64,000 bases of DNA from Paenibacillus sp. cl123 (GCF_900101595.1 NZ_FMYY01000018.1:60790-124789); one strand, 5' to 3'; shown: positions 17,653-24,958, counted from the first letter of the stretch. Made by a program: numbers and translations. The notes: generated from the letters alone by a model not told the origin.

Positions 17653-17711
17653 TTGCAGCTTTGGTTGAATCACCTATTTCTATATGAAAATGAAAGAGGA
17701 GCTGAGGAGAT

Positions 17712-18173
17712 ATGAGTACAGTAGAAAGCAAACGCAGTGGTATGCTGATGGGAACCGTAGTAGCAGGCCTGGCGGGTGCGGCCATTGCCCTGCTGACAGC
17801 GCCCAAGACGGGCCGGGAGCTGAGAAGCGATCTGAAGGACCGCTTCCAGACCCTGCAGTCCAAAGGTGCCGATCTGGTTGACTCCTGCAAAACCAAAGCA
17901 GCCGAGACGATTCAGATCGTGAAGGAGCACAGCAGCACGATTGCCGACAAAGCTCAGGATATGAGCGGCAAGCTGGCCGATCAGGCGCAGAACGCGGCTG
18001 ATAAGGCCAAGGATATGACGGAGCGTGCGGCCGACAAAGCTCATGAGCTGACGAGCAAAGCATCGGATAAAGCCCATGAGATGGCTAACAAAGCGGAGTC
18101 TTCCGCCAACGATGCCGTAGATCGCGCTTCGAGCAATGTAAACCGCATGGCTGAGCAAGCCGCTCGTTCTTAA
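17712..18173 (+). CDS. YtxH-domain stress protein with LEA-like repeats
   Basis: A 153-residue protein. A membrane helix at about residues 9-29 (MLMGTVVAGLAGAAIALLTA) is followed by PKTGRELRSDLKD, the signature of the YtxH (gas-vesicle-like) domain. The remaining 100 residues are a long amphipathic Ala/Lys/Asp-rich stretch with repeated ADKAxxM/L units, like late-embryogenesis-abundant proteins. It may protect envelope or proteins during dehydration stress; this is inference. The ribosome site GAGGAG is good. It is probably co-transcribed with the GlsB gene from the SigB-type promoter at 17306. B. subtilis ytxH is a known SigB target. Confidence 0.88.
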   Translation: MSTVESKRSGMLMGTVVAGLAGAAIALLTAPKTGRELRSDLKDRFQTLQSKGADLVDSCKTKAAETIQIVKEHSSTIADKAQDMSGKLADQAQNAADKAKDMTERAADKAHELTSKASDKAHEMANKAESSANDAVDRASSNVNRMAEQAARS

Positions 18174-18209
18174 GCCAAGCCGGACGCAGGCCAAGTCTTC
18201 GGCCTTCCG

Positions 18210-18250
18210 CAGCCGCTTAATCTTCCTCCGGGAAGGTTGAGCGGCTGTTT
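18210..18250 (+). terminator. Terminator after the YtxH-like gene
   Basis: CAGCCGCT and AGCGGCTG pair, with an inner CTTCC-TCCG-GGAAG stem, followed by TTTGCT. Confidence 0.7.
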
Positions 18251-19193
18251 GCTGCTGGCTCGAGAGGCACTACAGAACAGCTCCGCCGGTTAACGCGCAC
18301 TCGCGCCCAAGCACGCCGCACTTGTCAATTTCAGCCAAACGGACAAATAAAGTATATTCATCTGCCATACGACTCGACTCGATTCCGCCTGTCTATTAGG
18401 CTGACTATAACCAAAATAAAGGTACTCGTTAGGTCACCCTTTCAATTTTTCAGCCCCAGGCTCATTTACACGCTTTTTCGTATAAACGTTATCCCTTGGA
18501 CCGCCAATAGAACGTATTTATACGATTTTCCTCACAAGTCCCCTATTTTTGCTCGCCAGCAGAGCGCATTTATGCGATTTTCCATATATGTCTTATACGT
18601 CGACCGCCAAAGGCGCGTATTTTATACGATTTTTCGTCTCCCCCTTTTGAGAGCGACCTAAAAATTCGGTGAATAAGAGGATAGAGCTCCGCTTGGGAAT
18701 GAAAGAACGAAAGCAGCCGCCTTTGTAGGCAGGCGGATTTTCTCCGAAATGGGGTCTAAAACCAAAAAAATCTGGCTGCGACAGCGAGTGGAAACTCCGA
18801 TCGGCGCAGGCCATGCGTTATTTACCGGAACTTTTAGAACAGCTTAAAGACAGAGCTAGTCCAACTAAACGCTCACTCGTCTCCCCCAAAGCAGCTGGAT
18901 CGGACATACCTCTGCTCTCATGACGATTTCAAGCATACGAGTGCTGCCTTGGGGAATATCACTCACGAAATTATCTCAGAGTCCACAAACAGCAAGCACA
19001 GCTACTCCGGACGTAGCTGCGGCTAACCCGATCAGTATGCTGAGCCGGATAAGCGTCCTTCCCGTAAAGGACGCCGATTATACTATAAAACCTCCGGCGA
19101 AAGCTCCGCTCGCCCGCTTGCTTGCAGCCAAGCGCGATGTCCCCTGTTGAGGAGCCTGCCTACCTCTCCCCGCCAGCAGACACAAAGGCAAAA
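18251..19193. other. Gene-poor kilobase without a supported gene
   Basis: No open frame here has a ribosome site plus a recognisable protein. It holds three short tandem repeats (18500-18636). At about 18950-19080 on the minus strand one frame reads GRTLIRLSILIGLAAATSGV in membrane-helix style, but it has a stop at its head and no start codon, so it may be the remains of a small membrane-protein gene. AT content changes along the stretch, which fits a decayed or acquired segment. Confidence 0.5.
18500..18636. repeat. Three tandem copies of a short hairpin repeat
   Basis: Units at about 18501-18531, 18554-18583 and 18603-18636 share the form CGCC-A-n-(A/G)(A/G)CGyATTT(T)ATrCGATTTT, spaced about 50 nt apart. 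Each contains a small inverted repeat such as CGTAT-TT-ATACG. A weaker fourth copy may lie at 18470-18490. The changes keep the pairing (CGTAT/ATACG versus CGCAT/ATGCG), which suggests structure in RNA or DNA. Confidence 0.65.
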
Positions 19194-19222
19194 AACGGAA
19201 CGCCTCCCGAGGAGGGCTCCGT
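19194..19222 (-). terminator. Terminator after the small SigB-promoter gene
   Basis: AACGGA-a-CGCCTCC-CGAG-GAGGG-c-TCCGTT forms a stem. On the minus strand TTTTTTGCC follows it, downstream of the gene ending at 19266. Confidence 0.7.
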
Positions 19223-19265
19223 TATTAGCTTCCATTCCTATTAGCTGCTGTGCCGAGCTGCTTGT

Positions 19266-19583
19266 CTACACCGTCTCCAATTCAGAGATCCAGCCGTTCT
19301 CATCCAGTTCCTTCTTCAGACATTGCTTGACGGAGAGCTTCTCCTTGTCCGGCTTGGCGAAATAGCCGTTCTCCAGATAATAACCGCGCTCCTTGGCCGC
19401 CGACAACAGGGTACAGAACTTTTCCGCTGCCTGGATGGCCTCTTCTTTGTCTGAGAACGTTTCCAAGGTGCTGCCGAATCCCAGCGGATTAGTTGAAGAT
19501 TGAATTGACAGAATATATGAGCCATCCGCTTCTCGGACCAACACTTCGCTTCCGTGACATTTAATCAGATGTTTAACTGTCAT
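19266..19583 (-). CDS. Small protein of unknown function under a SigB-type promoter
   Basis: A 105-residue soluble protein that I do not recognise. It starts MTVKHLIKCHGSEVLVREAD and is rich in charged residues, with no signal peptide or membrane helix. The middle part (GSTLETFSDKEEAIQAAEKF) looks like a mixed alpha/beta fold. The ATG at 19583 has GGTGG 5 nt upstream; the GTG nine bases earlier overlaps that ribosome site and is rejected. It has its own terminator and a good SigB-type promoter 55 nt upstream, so it is probably a general-stress effector or adaptor. Confidence 0.8.
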   Translation of the reverse strand: MTVKHLIKCHGSEVLVREADGSYILSIQSSTNPLGFGSTLETFSDKEEAIQAAEKFCTLLSAAKERGYYLENGYFAKPDKEKLSVKQCLKKELDENGWISELETV

Positions 19584-19637
19584 GATATCCACCGCCTTAA
19601 TGAATTAGGGATTGGCTTGCTAGGTGCTTGTCTATCA

Positions 19638-19663
19638 TTACCCGTCCGGGAATTCGCTGAAAC
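19638..19663 (-). promoter_or_regulatory. SigB-type promoter of the small unknown gene
   Basis: On the minus strand, GTTTCA (19663-19658), 14 nt, GGGTAA (19643-19638). Spacing and both boxes equal those of the sigB operon promoter. Confidence 0.8.
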
Positions 19664-19700
19664 CCGTCCGGCCCGGCAGCGGCTTCAATTTTTTTCCACC

Positions 19701-19732
19701 AAAAAACGCATCCCATGAAAGGAACGCGTTTT
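19701..19732 (-). terminator. Terminator of the sigB operon
   Basis: AAAACGCGTTCC and GGGATGCGTTTTTT pair on the minus strand with a T-tract. The stem begins at the sigB stop codon. Confidence 0.75.
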
Positions 19733-20519
19733 ATGAGCCGACACCAGGATGGCCGTTAGGTTCTTGAAAATACGCTTTCAACTTGTCCAGCGCCCGCTTC
19801 TGGATGCGGGATACGCTCATCTGGGACACGCCTAAAGCCTGCGCGATCGTTCGCTGCGATTGGCCTTCTACATAAGCGAGCTCCAGCACCTTCTGCTCCT
19901 CAGGCTTCAGGTGAACGAGCGCTTCCTGAAGCGCCAGCCGGTTGTCTACGAGCTGATAGGCATCGCTGGGGCTTCCTATGACATCCCCGATCGTAGAGCC
20001 GTTATCATCGGTGGAGAGCGGCGTATCCAGCGAGACATAGTGATAATAGTCGCGTCCGGCCAAAATTTCGATCGTTTCTTCCACGGAAAGCTCCATCTCT
20101 GCGGCGATTTCATCCACATTGGGGGAACGTTCCAACTTGACGGTCAACATATCGACGACATGCTGGATTTGGTTTCCCTTTTCCTTGATCCGCCTTGGCA
20201 CCTGCACATACCACGACTTGTCGCGCAAATAATTTTTCATATGTCCGATGACGCTTTTCATCATATAGGCCTCGAACTGAACGCCGACTGACAAGTCAAA
20301 TTGCTTCAGCAGCTTTAGTACTGACATCTGACCGACTTGGTACAAATCTTCGAACAGATCGGGACGGTTCCGGGACATTTTGCCAGCCGCCATCTTTACC
20401 ATAGGCTCATACTCTTTCAGCAAAATAGTAGCGGTATCATTACAGCCGGTTTCCTGATATTTAATGATTAGCTCATCCGTATTTATCCCTGGATTCGATC
20501 GTTCCGAATTGGTTCTCAT
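19731..20519 (-). CDS. sigB: General stress sigma factor SigB
   Basis: A 262-residue sigma-70-family factor of the SigB/SigF/SigG group. Region 2 (EDLYQVGQMSVLKLLKQFD) is followed by a region 3 typical of the group (VQVPRRIKEKGNQIQHVVD). Region 4 ends in the helix-turn-helix SQRTIAQALGVSQMSVSRIQ. The identity as SigB rather than a sporulation sigma rests on its place behind rsbV and rsbW, with a 4-nt overlap to rsbW and a SigB-type promoter before rsbV. It would direct polymerase to the GTTTCA/GGGTAA promoters found nearby. Confidence 0.93.
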   Translation of the reverse strand: MRTNSERSNPGINTDELIIKYQETGCNDTATILLKEYEPMVKMAAGKMSRNRPDLFEDLYQVGQMSVLKLLKQFDLSVGVQFEAYMMKSVIGHMKNYLRDKSWYVQVPRRIKEKGNQIQHVVDMLTVKLERSPNVDEIAAEMELSVEETIEILAGRDYYHYVSLDTPLSTDDNGSTIGDVIGSPSDAYQLVDNRLALQEALVHLKPEEQKVLELAYVEGQSQRTIAQALGVSQMSVSRIQKRALDKLKAYFQEPNGHPGVGS

Positions 20520-20965
20520 ACCATTTCCTCGCTTCGAAGAACGCGTTTGGTCAGGCTCACTTCTGTACCGATGCCGGTTCTCACCTCGACATCATCCATC
20601 AGTGCCTGCATCAAATAAATGCCCAGGCCTCCCACATTGATTTCGTTAAGCGTCTTGTCATGTAGGGATTCGGCCCGCTCGGCTTTGGCTTCATAGTCGA
20701 AGCTTGGACCTTCGTCCTTGACCGTGATGCGCAGCCCGTCCTGGATTCTCTCGAAGCGGACCTCCATCACGCCGGGCCTGCCGGGCTCATAGGCATGAAC
20801 CACGGCATTGTTGCAGGCTTCGGCGACGGCTACTTTCATATCTTCAATCTCTTCATAGGAAAATCCGAGCTTGGAGCTGATGCCATACAGCGTCAGACGA
20901 ACCAAATCGATGTACTCCGGCTCAGCAGGGACAGAGAGACAAACCACGCGAGATTCCGAATTCAT
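20516..20965 (-). CDS. rsbW: Anti-sigma factor and serine kinase RsbW
   Basis: A 149-residue GHKL kinase that holds SigB inactive and phosphorylates RsbV. The ATP-site boxes are intact: N box EACNNAVVHAYEPG, G1 box KDEGPSFDY and G2 box GGLGIYLMQALMDDV. It overlaps sigB by ATGA and follows rsbV after 20 nt, the standard rsbV-rsbW-sigB order. In unstressed cells it binds SigB; when dephosphorylated RsbV appears it switches partner. Compare the paralogue at 22926, whose G1 box is damaged. Confidence 0.95.
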   Translation of the reverse strand: MNSESRVVCLSVPAEPEYIDLVRLTLYGISSKLGFSYEEIEDMKVAVAEACNNAVVHAYEPGRPGVMEVRFERIQDGLRITVKDEGPSFDYEAKAERAESLHDKTLNEINVGGLGIYLMQALMDDVEVRTGIGTEVSLTKRVLRSEEMV

Positions 20966-20985
20966 ACGTATGCTCCGATCCTTTC

Positions 20986-21348
20986 TTATCCGTTTATGAT
21001 CCGCGCTCCGGACGAATCCGCAGGGGGGCTCTGCTGTAAAAATGGGGTAATCCCCGTCAGGTCAAAAATTCGCTTTATTTTTGGAGGAATGTCTTCCACC
21101 AGAAAGTGGGCCTTGAGCACATCTCTGGCCTTTAATACTGATACAATCACACCGATCCCTGTGCTGTCAATGTATTGCAGATCCTTCAAATTTAAGACAA
21201 GATCACGACTCGTGTCCGCTATGTACGGATCAAGCGCCGAACGGAGCTCCGATACTTTGGAAAGATCAAGCTCGCCTTGCAGAAAAACAGTCGTAGCGTG
21301 GGGCGATTTGGCAGTGCGTACTTGAAAGACATTGGACTTTTCCATCAT
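20986..21348 (-). CDS. rsbV: Anti-anti-sigma factor RsbV
   Basis: A 120-residue STAS-domain protein. The phosphorylated serine lies in LQYIDSTGIGVIVSVLK, the family hallmark. RsbW phosphorylates it; a PP2C phosphatase reactivates it under stress. The ATG at 21348, preceded by GGAGGAAGGA, is preferred over an upstream frame start at 21417 that has no ribosome site. The first gene of the sigB operon, it lies behind a SigB-type promoter at 21429-21454, so the operon is likely autoregulated. Confidence 0.94.
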   Translation of the reverse strand: MMEKSNVFQVRTAKSPHATTVFLQGELDLSKVSELRSALDPYIADTSRDLVLNLKDLQYIDSTGIGVIVSVLKARDVLKAHFLVEDIPPKIKRIFDLTGITPFLQQSPPADSSGARIING

Positions 21349-21428
21349 ATTACCGATCCTTCCTCCCTGAATGCCGGCTTGTCTCGGGCAACCCAAGAAG
21401 CGGCATCCTGCAATCATTCCCTAGCTTA

Positions 21429-21454
21429 TTACCCGGCAAGGGAAGGATTGAAAC
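21429..21454 (-). promoter_or_regulatory. SigB-type autoregulatory promoter of rsbV-rsbW-sigB
   Basis: On the minus strand, GTTTCA (21454-21449), 14 nt, GGGTAA (21434-21429), about 80 nt upstream of rsbV. This anchors the consensus used for the other sites. Confidence 0.85.
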
Positions 21455-21509
21455 AGGATGCCGATTTATATTCCCGCACTTTCCGAACCGGATGAGCCGG
21501 ATGGATGGA

Positions 21510-21962
21510 TCAGTTAGTGCGGGCTACAGCGGATTTTTTAGTACCTTTCCAGGTATGCCAGATCTCCAGCAGCATAGGAACGGCTTGGATGATGCGGCCG
21601 ATCGCTTCGCCGGTTTTCGGAGTTTCGGCCGGGACATTTTTGCGGATAGAGCCGGCGACAGCGGCGGTAGCTTCCTTCACTGTATCGGTCACTTCCTGAA
21701 CGGCGTCTCCGATATTTTTCACCGAGTAGACGACCGGATCGATCGATTGGAGCTTGTTGCGCACATCGACTGTCACTTCATTAGTATGCCGCAGCAGCTC
21801 GGTCGCCTCCACGCTGATTCCGCCAATCTGCCCTTGAATTTCCTTCATCGTGACATTCGTTTGCGACAGCAGTTCAGTGACCGACTTGAGTGTTCTGATG
21901 AGATAGACCACGAGCGCCGCGAATGCGATCGCGACCACGGCTACGCTAATTTCAATTATCAT
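21510..21962 (-). CDS. YtxG-like DUF948 stress protein
   Basis: A 150-residue protein with an N-terminal membrane helix (residues about 5-24, ISVAVVAIAFAALVVYLIRT) and a long helical, probably coiled-coil body (SVTELLSQTNVTMKEIQGQI and on). This matches the DUF948 family, whose B. subtilis member YtxG is encoded with YtxH and is SigB-dependent. The ATG at 21962 with GGAGGG 7 nt upstream is preferred over 21983. A SigB-type promoter lies 47 nt upstream, back to back with the dps promoter. Its molecular role is unknown. Confidence 0.88.
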   Translation of the reverse strand: MIIEISVAVVAIAFAALVVYLIRTLKSVTELLSQTNVTMKEIQGQIGGISVEATELLRHTNEVTVDVRNKLQSIDPVVYSVKNIGDAVQEVTDTVKEATAAVAGSIRKNVPAETPKTGEAIGRIIQAVPMLLEIWHTWKGTKKSAVARTN

Positions 21963-22008
21963 GGATAATCCCTCCGTCATCATTTGTAATTATGGAATTG
22001 TGTAATTC

Positions 22009-22034
22009 TTACCCGCCTCTCCGTGGGGTGAAAC
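22009..22034 (-). promoter_or_regulatory. SigB-type promoter of the YtxG-like gene
   Basis: On the minus strand, GTTTCA (22034-22029), 14 nt, GGGTAA (22014-22009). Divergent from the dps site 24 nt away. Confidence 0.8.
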
Positions 22035-22057
22035 GAGCCTCAGCCCGAATGATTCTT

Positions 22058-22083
22058 GATTCGTCAGGCCATCCTAAGGGTAA
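22058..22083 (+). promoter_or_regulatory. Candidate SigB-type promoter of dps
   Basis: GATTCG (22058-22063), 14 nt, GGGTAA (22078-22083). The -10 is perfect for this set; the -35 differs by one base from the GATTCA sites at 23889 and 33986. Confidence 0.6.
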
Positions 22084-22094
22084 AGAAAATACAA

Positions 22095-22247
22095 GCAGGT
22101 AGGCGGTTTCCGCCCCCCTGCTCTGCCTCGGACAGACCCGCGGGAAGTCGGGACGCTGGGCTGTCCGATTGTCTTGAAAGGCTATCAGGCAGCGGCCGTG
22201 CCATGCGATTGCTTGCTACATATTACAAGTACTGGAGGTAGGGAATA
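22095..22247 (+). other. Structured 5' leader of dps
   Basis: If the promoter at 22058-22083 is used, the leader is about 160 nt. It contains GCAGG...CGG-TTT-CCG...CCTGC (about 22094-22121) and a long pairing CGGACAG...CTGTCCG (about 22130-22171). Neither has a T-tract. Confidence 0.4.
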
Positions 22248-22736
22248 ATGGCAAAGGTTCTCGAAAAGGAAACCAAAACAACAGCAAAAACAACGGCTGC
22301 GGACAGCAAGCTGCTCAAGCTGCTTAATCAGCAGGTGGCCAACTGGTCCGTACTGCATATGAAGCTTCATCAGCATCATTGGTTCGTGAAAGGTTCAAGC
22401 TTCTTCGATCTGCATAAGAAATTCGAGGAATTATATAATGAAGCAAGCCTGACCATGGATGAAATCGCCGAGCGCATCCTGGCTCTCAACGGCTCGCCGG
22501 TGTCCACTTCCAAGGAGATTGGCGCGGCCACGACACTCAAGGAGCATGCGCCGCTGGATTCAGCCGAGGCTATGGTCAAGAGCTTGCGTGATGATTACAA
22601 TCAGATCATCGATGAATTCAAGGAAGCGATGGATGTCGCTGAGGAGCAAGAGGACGAAGGCACTCATGATATGCTGAACACGATGCGTACCGATCTGCAG
22701 AAGCATGTGTGGATGCTGGACGCTTACCTGAAATAA
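22248..22736 (+). CDS. dps: Dps-family DNA-protecting ferritin-like protein
   Basis: A 162-residue protein of the Dps family, which forms hollow 12-mers that oxidise and store iron and shield DNA in stressed or starved cells. The ferroxidase-site pattern is visible as MKLHQHHWFVKG and, 12 residues later, LHKKFEELYNEASLTMDEIAE. The Lys/Thr-rich N-terminus (KVLEKETKTTAKTTAADSK) could contact DNA. The ribosome site is GGAGGTAGGG. A SigB-type promoter about 165 nt upstream and a long structured leader fit stress control. Confidence 0.95.
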   Translation: MAKVLEKETKTTAKTTAADSKLLKLLNQQVANWSVLHMKLHQHHWFVKGSSFFDLHKKFEELYNEASLTMDEIAERILALNGSPVSTSKEIGAATTLKEHAPLDSAEAMVKSLRDDYNQIIDEFKEAMDVAEEQEDEGTHDMLNTMRTDLQKHVWMLDAYLK

Positions 22737-22750
22737 TAGCCGCCGCTAAC

Positions 22751-22799
22751 AAAAGCCCGTCCAGACCAGTCGCAATTGCGCTGGCAGGGACGGGCTTTT
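22751..22799. terminator. Terminator after dps
   Basis: AAAAGCCCGTCC and GGGACGGGCTTTT form a strong stem with A/T tracts on both sides. Confidence 0.8.
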
Positions 22800-22823
22800 A
22801 CGTGTTATTGAGAGAGGCCTAAC

Positions 22824-22865
22824 AAAAAAATCGCCGCCCTCTTCCTCACGGAAGCCGAACGGCGA
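22824..22865 (-). terminator. Terminator of the second RsbV/RsbW pair
   Basis: On the minus strand TCGCCG...CTTCC-GTGA-GGAAG...CGGCGA is followed by TTTTTTT. It lies 60 nt after the RsbW-like stop. Confidence 0.75.
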
Positions 22866-22925
22866 ATGGCGCATGGTCTCTCAGCCTCTTCTTATTTAAA
22901 CAAAGCCTTAAGCTTGTCCGCTGGG

Positions 22926-23393
22926 TCAGGAAAGCCGCTTCAGCAGTTCAATGCTCTGAGCCGCCTGCGCGTCTTCTCCTGCAGGGATGACCCTCACTTC
23001 ATCGACCAGCGCCTGCATCATATACAGACCGAGATGATCCATCTCGAACAGCTGCCTGTCTTCCTCCTGTGCTTGCTGGACCATGTCAACCGGGCTTCTG
23101 CCGACTTCTCCGAAGCTAAGCTTGCAGTTCTGGCCTTCCACACGCATCGTCAGCTCCCCCGGACGCATCGAAAACACGAAGCGGAGGGCCATAGCCGGTT
23201 CCACCGCCGCAAGTTGCAGCAAGGCATGATTACAGGCTTCTGTCAACGCTACCTTCATATCCTCGATAGCCTCATACGTAAAGCCCATCCGCACGGCAAC
23301 GCCGTACAAAGTCAGGCGAATCGTATCGAGCTCTCCCATATCCGCTGGAACCGTCAGCACGACCTCCCGAGCTACAGTTTCCTGGCCGCTCAT
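22926..23393 (-). CDS. RsbW-like protein with damaged ATP site
   Basis: A 155-residue paralogue of RsbW (compare IRLTLYGVAVRMGFTYEAIE with the same region of the kinase at 20516). The N box keeps Glu and Asn (ALTEACNHALL). The G1 box, KDEGPSFDY in RsbW, is here VEGQNCKLSF without the ATP-contacting Asp-x-Gly. The G2 glycines are reduced to DHLGLYMM. It probably cannot phosphorylate, but could still bind an anti-anti-sigma or sigma factor. It overlaps the RsbV-like gene by ATGA. No sigma gene follows. Confidence 0.85.
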   Translation of the reverse strand: MSGQETVAREVVLTVPADMGELDTIRLTLYGVAVRMGFTYEAIEDMKVALTEACNHALLQLAAVEPAMALRFVFSMRPGELTMRVEGQNCKLSFGEVGRSPVDMVQQAQEEDRQLFEMDHLGLYMMQALVDEVRVIPAGEDAQAAQSIELLKRLS

Positions 23394-23773
23394 ACCTTGT
23401 CCTCCTTAGATGGAGGGGACGAGGAGGCGCCTCCTGACTCGGCTGCAGATCCGCTCGCCGCGAAGGTAAGAAAACGCGTCAGGCCAGTCATATCGAACAG
23501 ACGCTTAATCTTGGGGGGCACATGCTGAACTTGAATGCCGAGCCCGGAAGCCTGCCGCATCTTAAGCAGTGCTACAATCACACCGATTCCTGTGCTGTCG
23601 ATATAAGCCAGCTCCCGCATATCCAGAGTGAGCGGAGTAGTCACATCTGATGCAAGCGCTTCGGTCTGGTGGCGAAGCATATCAGCCGAGCCCAAGTCAA
23701 GTTCGCCCGACAAGGACACCACATAACCGCCTGGTGTTGTTTGAACAGTTACCTGAAACTTCATCGCATCCAT
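23390..23773 (-). CDS. RsbV-like STAS anti-anti-sigma factor (second copy)
   Basis: A 127-residue STAS protein, clearly paralogous to RsbV at 20986. The phospho-serine motif LAYIDSTGIGVIVALLK is intact, and VPPKIKRLFDMTGLTRFL is nearly the same as in RsbV. The C-terminal 20 residues are a Ser/Gly/Pro tail not present in RsbV. The ATG at 23773 has GGAGG 8 nt upstream. No SigB-type promoter is visible before it, unlike its neighbours. It could be phosphorylated by the true RsbW and thus tune SigB release. Confidence 0.88.
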   Translation of the reverse strand: MDAMKFQVTVQTTPGGYVVSLSGELDLGSADMLRHQTEALASDVTTPLTLDMRELAYIDSTGIGVIVALLKMRQASGLGIQVQHVPPKIKRLFDMTGLTRFLTFAASGSAAESGGASSSPPSKEDKV

Positions 23774-23888
23774 CTCGCTAGCCTCCTCCGTTCAGACATT
23801 TTCGTATACTTCCTAGAATACCAGATTATAAAGGCAATTTCACGGTTCTGGACAAATCTTTTAGGAAATGTAACCGCTCTTACCGTTC

Positions 23889-23914
23889 GATTCACAGCCC
23901 TTCTATCCGGGTAA
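23889..23914 (+). promoter_or_regulatory. SigB-type promoter of a 52-residue membrane protein gene
   Basis: GATTCA (23889-23894), 14 nt, GGGTAA (23909-23914), 57 nt upstream of the ATG at 23972. Confidence 0.75.
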
Positions 23915-23971
23915 TAACAACCAAGCATAACTTGTCTCAAGTTTAAAAAAAAGTCCAAGGAGTGAGCATAC

Positions 23972-24130
23972 ATGAATCAATCTAAAAATGTTGATGTGGA
24001 GACAAAAACGGTAGAGAAAAAAATGGATTCGGGCATGGTAGCTTCCACCTTCATCAAATATGCCGCCTACGTCTTGATTTTCTTCGGATTTTTGTACTTC
24101 ATCGTCCGCTATGTATTTCCGAAGTTCTAA
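23972..24130 (+). CDS. Small single-pass membrane protein under a SigB-type promoter
   Basis: A 52-residue open frame (MNQSKNVDVETKTVEKKMDS... ending IVRYVFPKF). The first 28 residues are charged and probably cytoplasmic. Residues of about 29-48 form one membrane helix (KYAAYVLIFFGFLYFIVRY). The ribosome site CAAGGAG lies 8-9 nt upstream, a SigB-type promoter precedes it, and a clear terminator follows at 24183. I do not recognise a family. The signals on both sides make a real gene likely. It may be a stress-induced membrane adaptor; that is a guess. Confidence 0.8.
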   Translation: MNQSKNVDVETKTVEKKMDSGMVASTFIKYAAYVLIFFGFLYFIVRYVFPKF

Positions 24131-24182
24131 CGGAGCAAGCTGCCCCTGCGGAACCACGGAACGAGCACATCCACATAACTTC

Positions 24183-24218
24183 AAAAACCCTAATGGTCAT
24201 AAAGCCATCAGGGTTTTT
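24183..24218 (+). terminator. Terminator after the small membrane protein gene
   Basis: AAAAACCCTAATGG and CCATCAGGGTTTTT form a 13-bp stem with T-tract. Confidence 0.85.
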
Positions 24219-24382
24219 GTCCTTCCTCTCCTCCTCCTCAGACAAGCCAGGCGGCTCAGCAGACAGGCAATAAAGGAGCAGGCTTGACGCCCAGATAGCC
24301 GCGCCCACGGGAACCGCCCTGATAAGCTCTCATTAGGCAACAAAAGCTCTTAGCCTAAGCGGCCAGCTTGCGGCCGCTTGGA

Positions 24383-24958
24383 CTAAAAGCCGTGATGAAA
24401 CAAATGAACCGAAAGCAGGCTGCCATCCTCCGCATCAAGAAATACCTTCAGCGCATGCCTCTCCCGCTTGTATACGATTCCGTCCTCCGCCACCCAATCG
24501 GGCTCGCCCAAAACGGCTCTCAGCTTGTCCGCGTTCAGAGGCAGTCTTTCTTCATCAATCACGATTTCGCCTGCGCTTGCCGGGACGATGACAGCTTGAA
24601 CCGATTGCTTATACAAGCCGACCTTGCAATCCTCGAACACGAGCACCCGCTCGTCCGGGAATAGTTGATCATCCTCCTCGCCGAGCGGCTCGCCCTTCAG
24701 CTCATAGATCGTCTTCAAGTCATCCGTAAGCGCCAATCCGTTAATCCGTTCCAAAGGGAGACGCCCCGCTGCCGCATCGGTCGCAGCGAAGCTTACCGGT
24801 TCCGCCAACGCGAGAATGGGTCCCTCTTCGGCATGTAAGCGAGATGCGGCCAGAGCGGGTGCCGGCTCGCGCCAGGCGTCCCCGGTTATTCCCCAGGAAG
24901 CGCCGGAAACTCCGACAACAAGAACGCCTGCTATCCATCCCATGCTCCATATTCTCAT
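24383..24958 (-). CDS. Predicted secreted protein of unknown function
   Basis: A 191-residue protein with an N-terminal membrane or signal segment (IWSMGWIAGVLVVGVSGASW). The mature part seems to contain two related units with LxxIYELKGEPL and LRAVLGEPDWVAEDGIVYKR, each ending in hydrophobic strands. This is the kind of repeat seen in SmpA/OmlA- or DUF4309-like folds; the link is tentative. ATG 24958 with GGAGGGAGAGG upstream is preferred over the longer frame to 25033. It lies 34 nt after the stress-protein gene and may share its transcript. Confidence 0.7.
   Translation of the reverse strand: MRIWSMGWIAGVLVVGVSGASWGITGDAWREPAPALAASRLHAEEGPILALAEPVSFAATDAAAGRLPLERINGLALTDDLKTIYELKGEPLGEEDDQLFPDERVLVFEDCKVGLYKQSVQAVIVPASAGEIVIDEERLPLNADKLRAVLGEPDWVAEDGIVYKRERHALKVFLDAEDGSLLSVHLFHHGF

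Noticed and set aside
18593..18814. 73-codon minus-strand frame in the gene-poor region
   Set aside because: There is no clear ribosome site, it runs through a repeat unit, and its composition is not protein-like.
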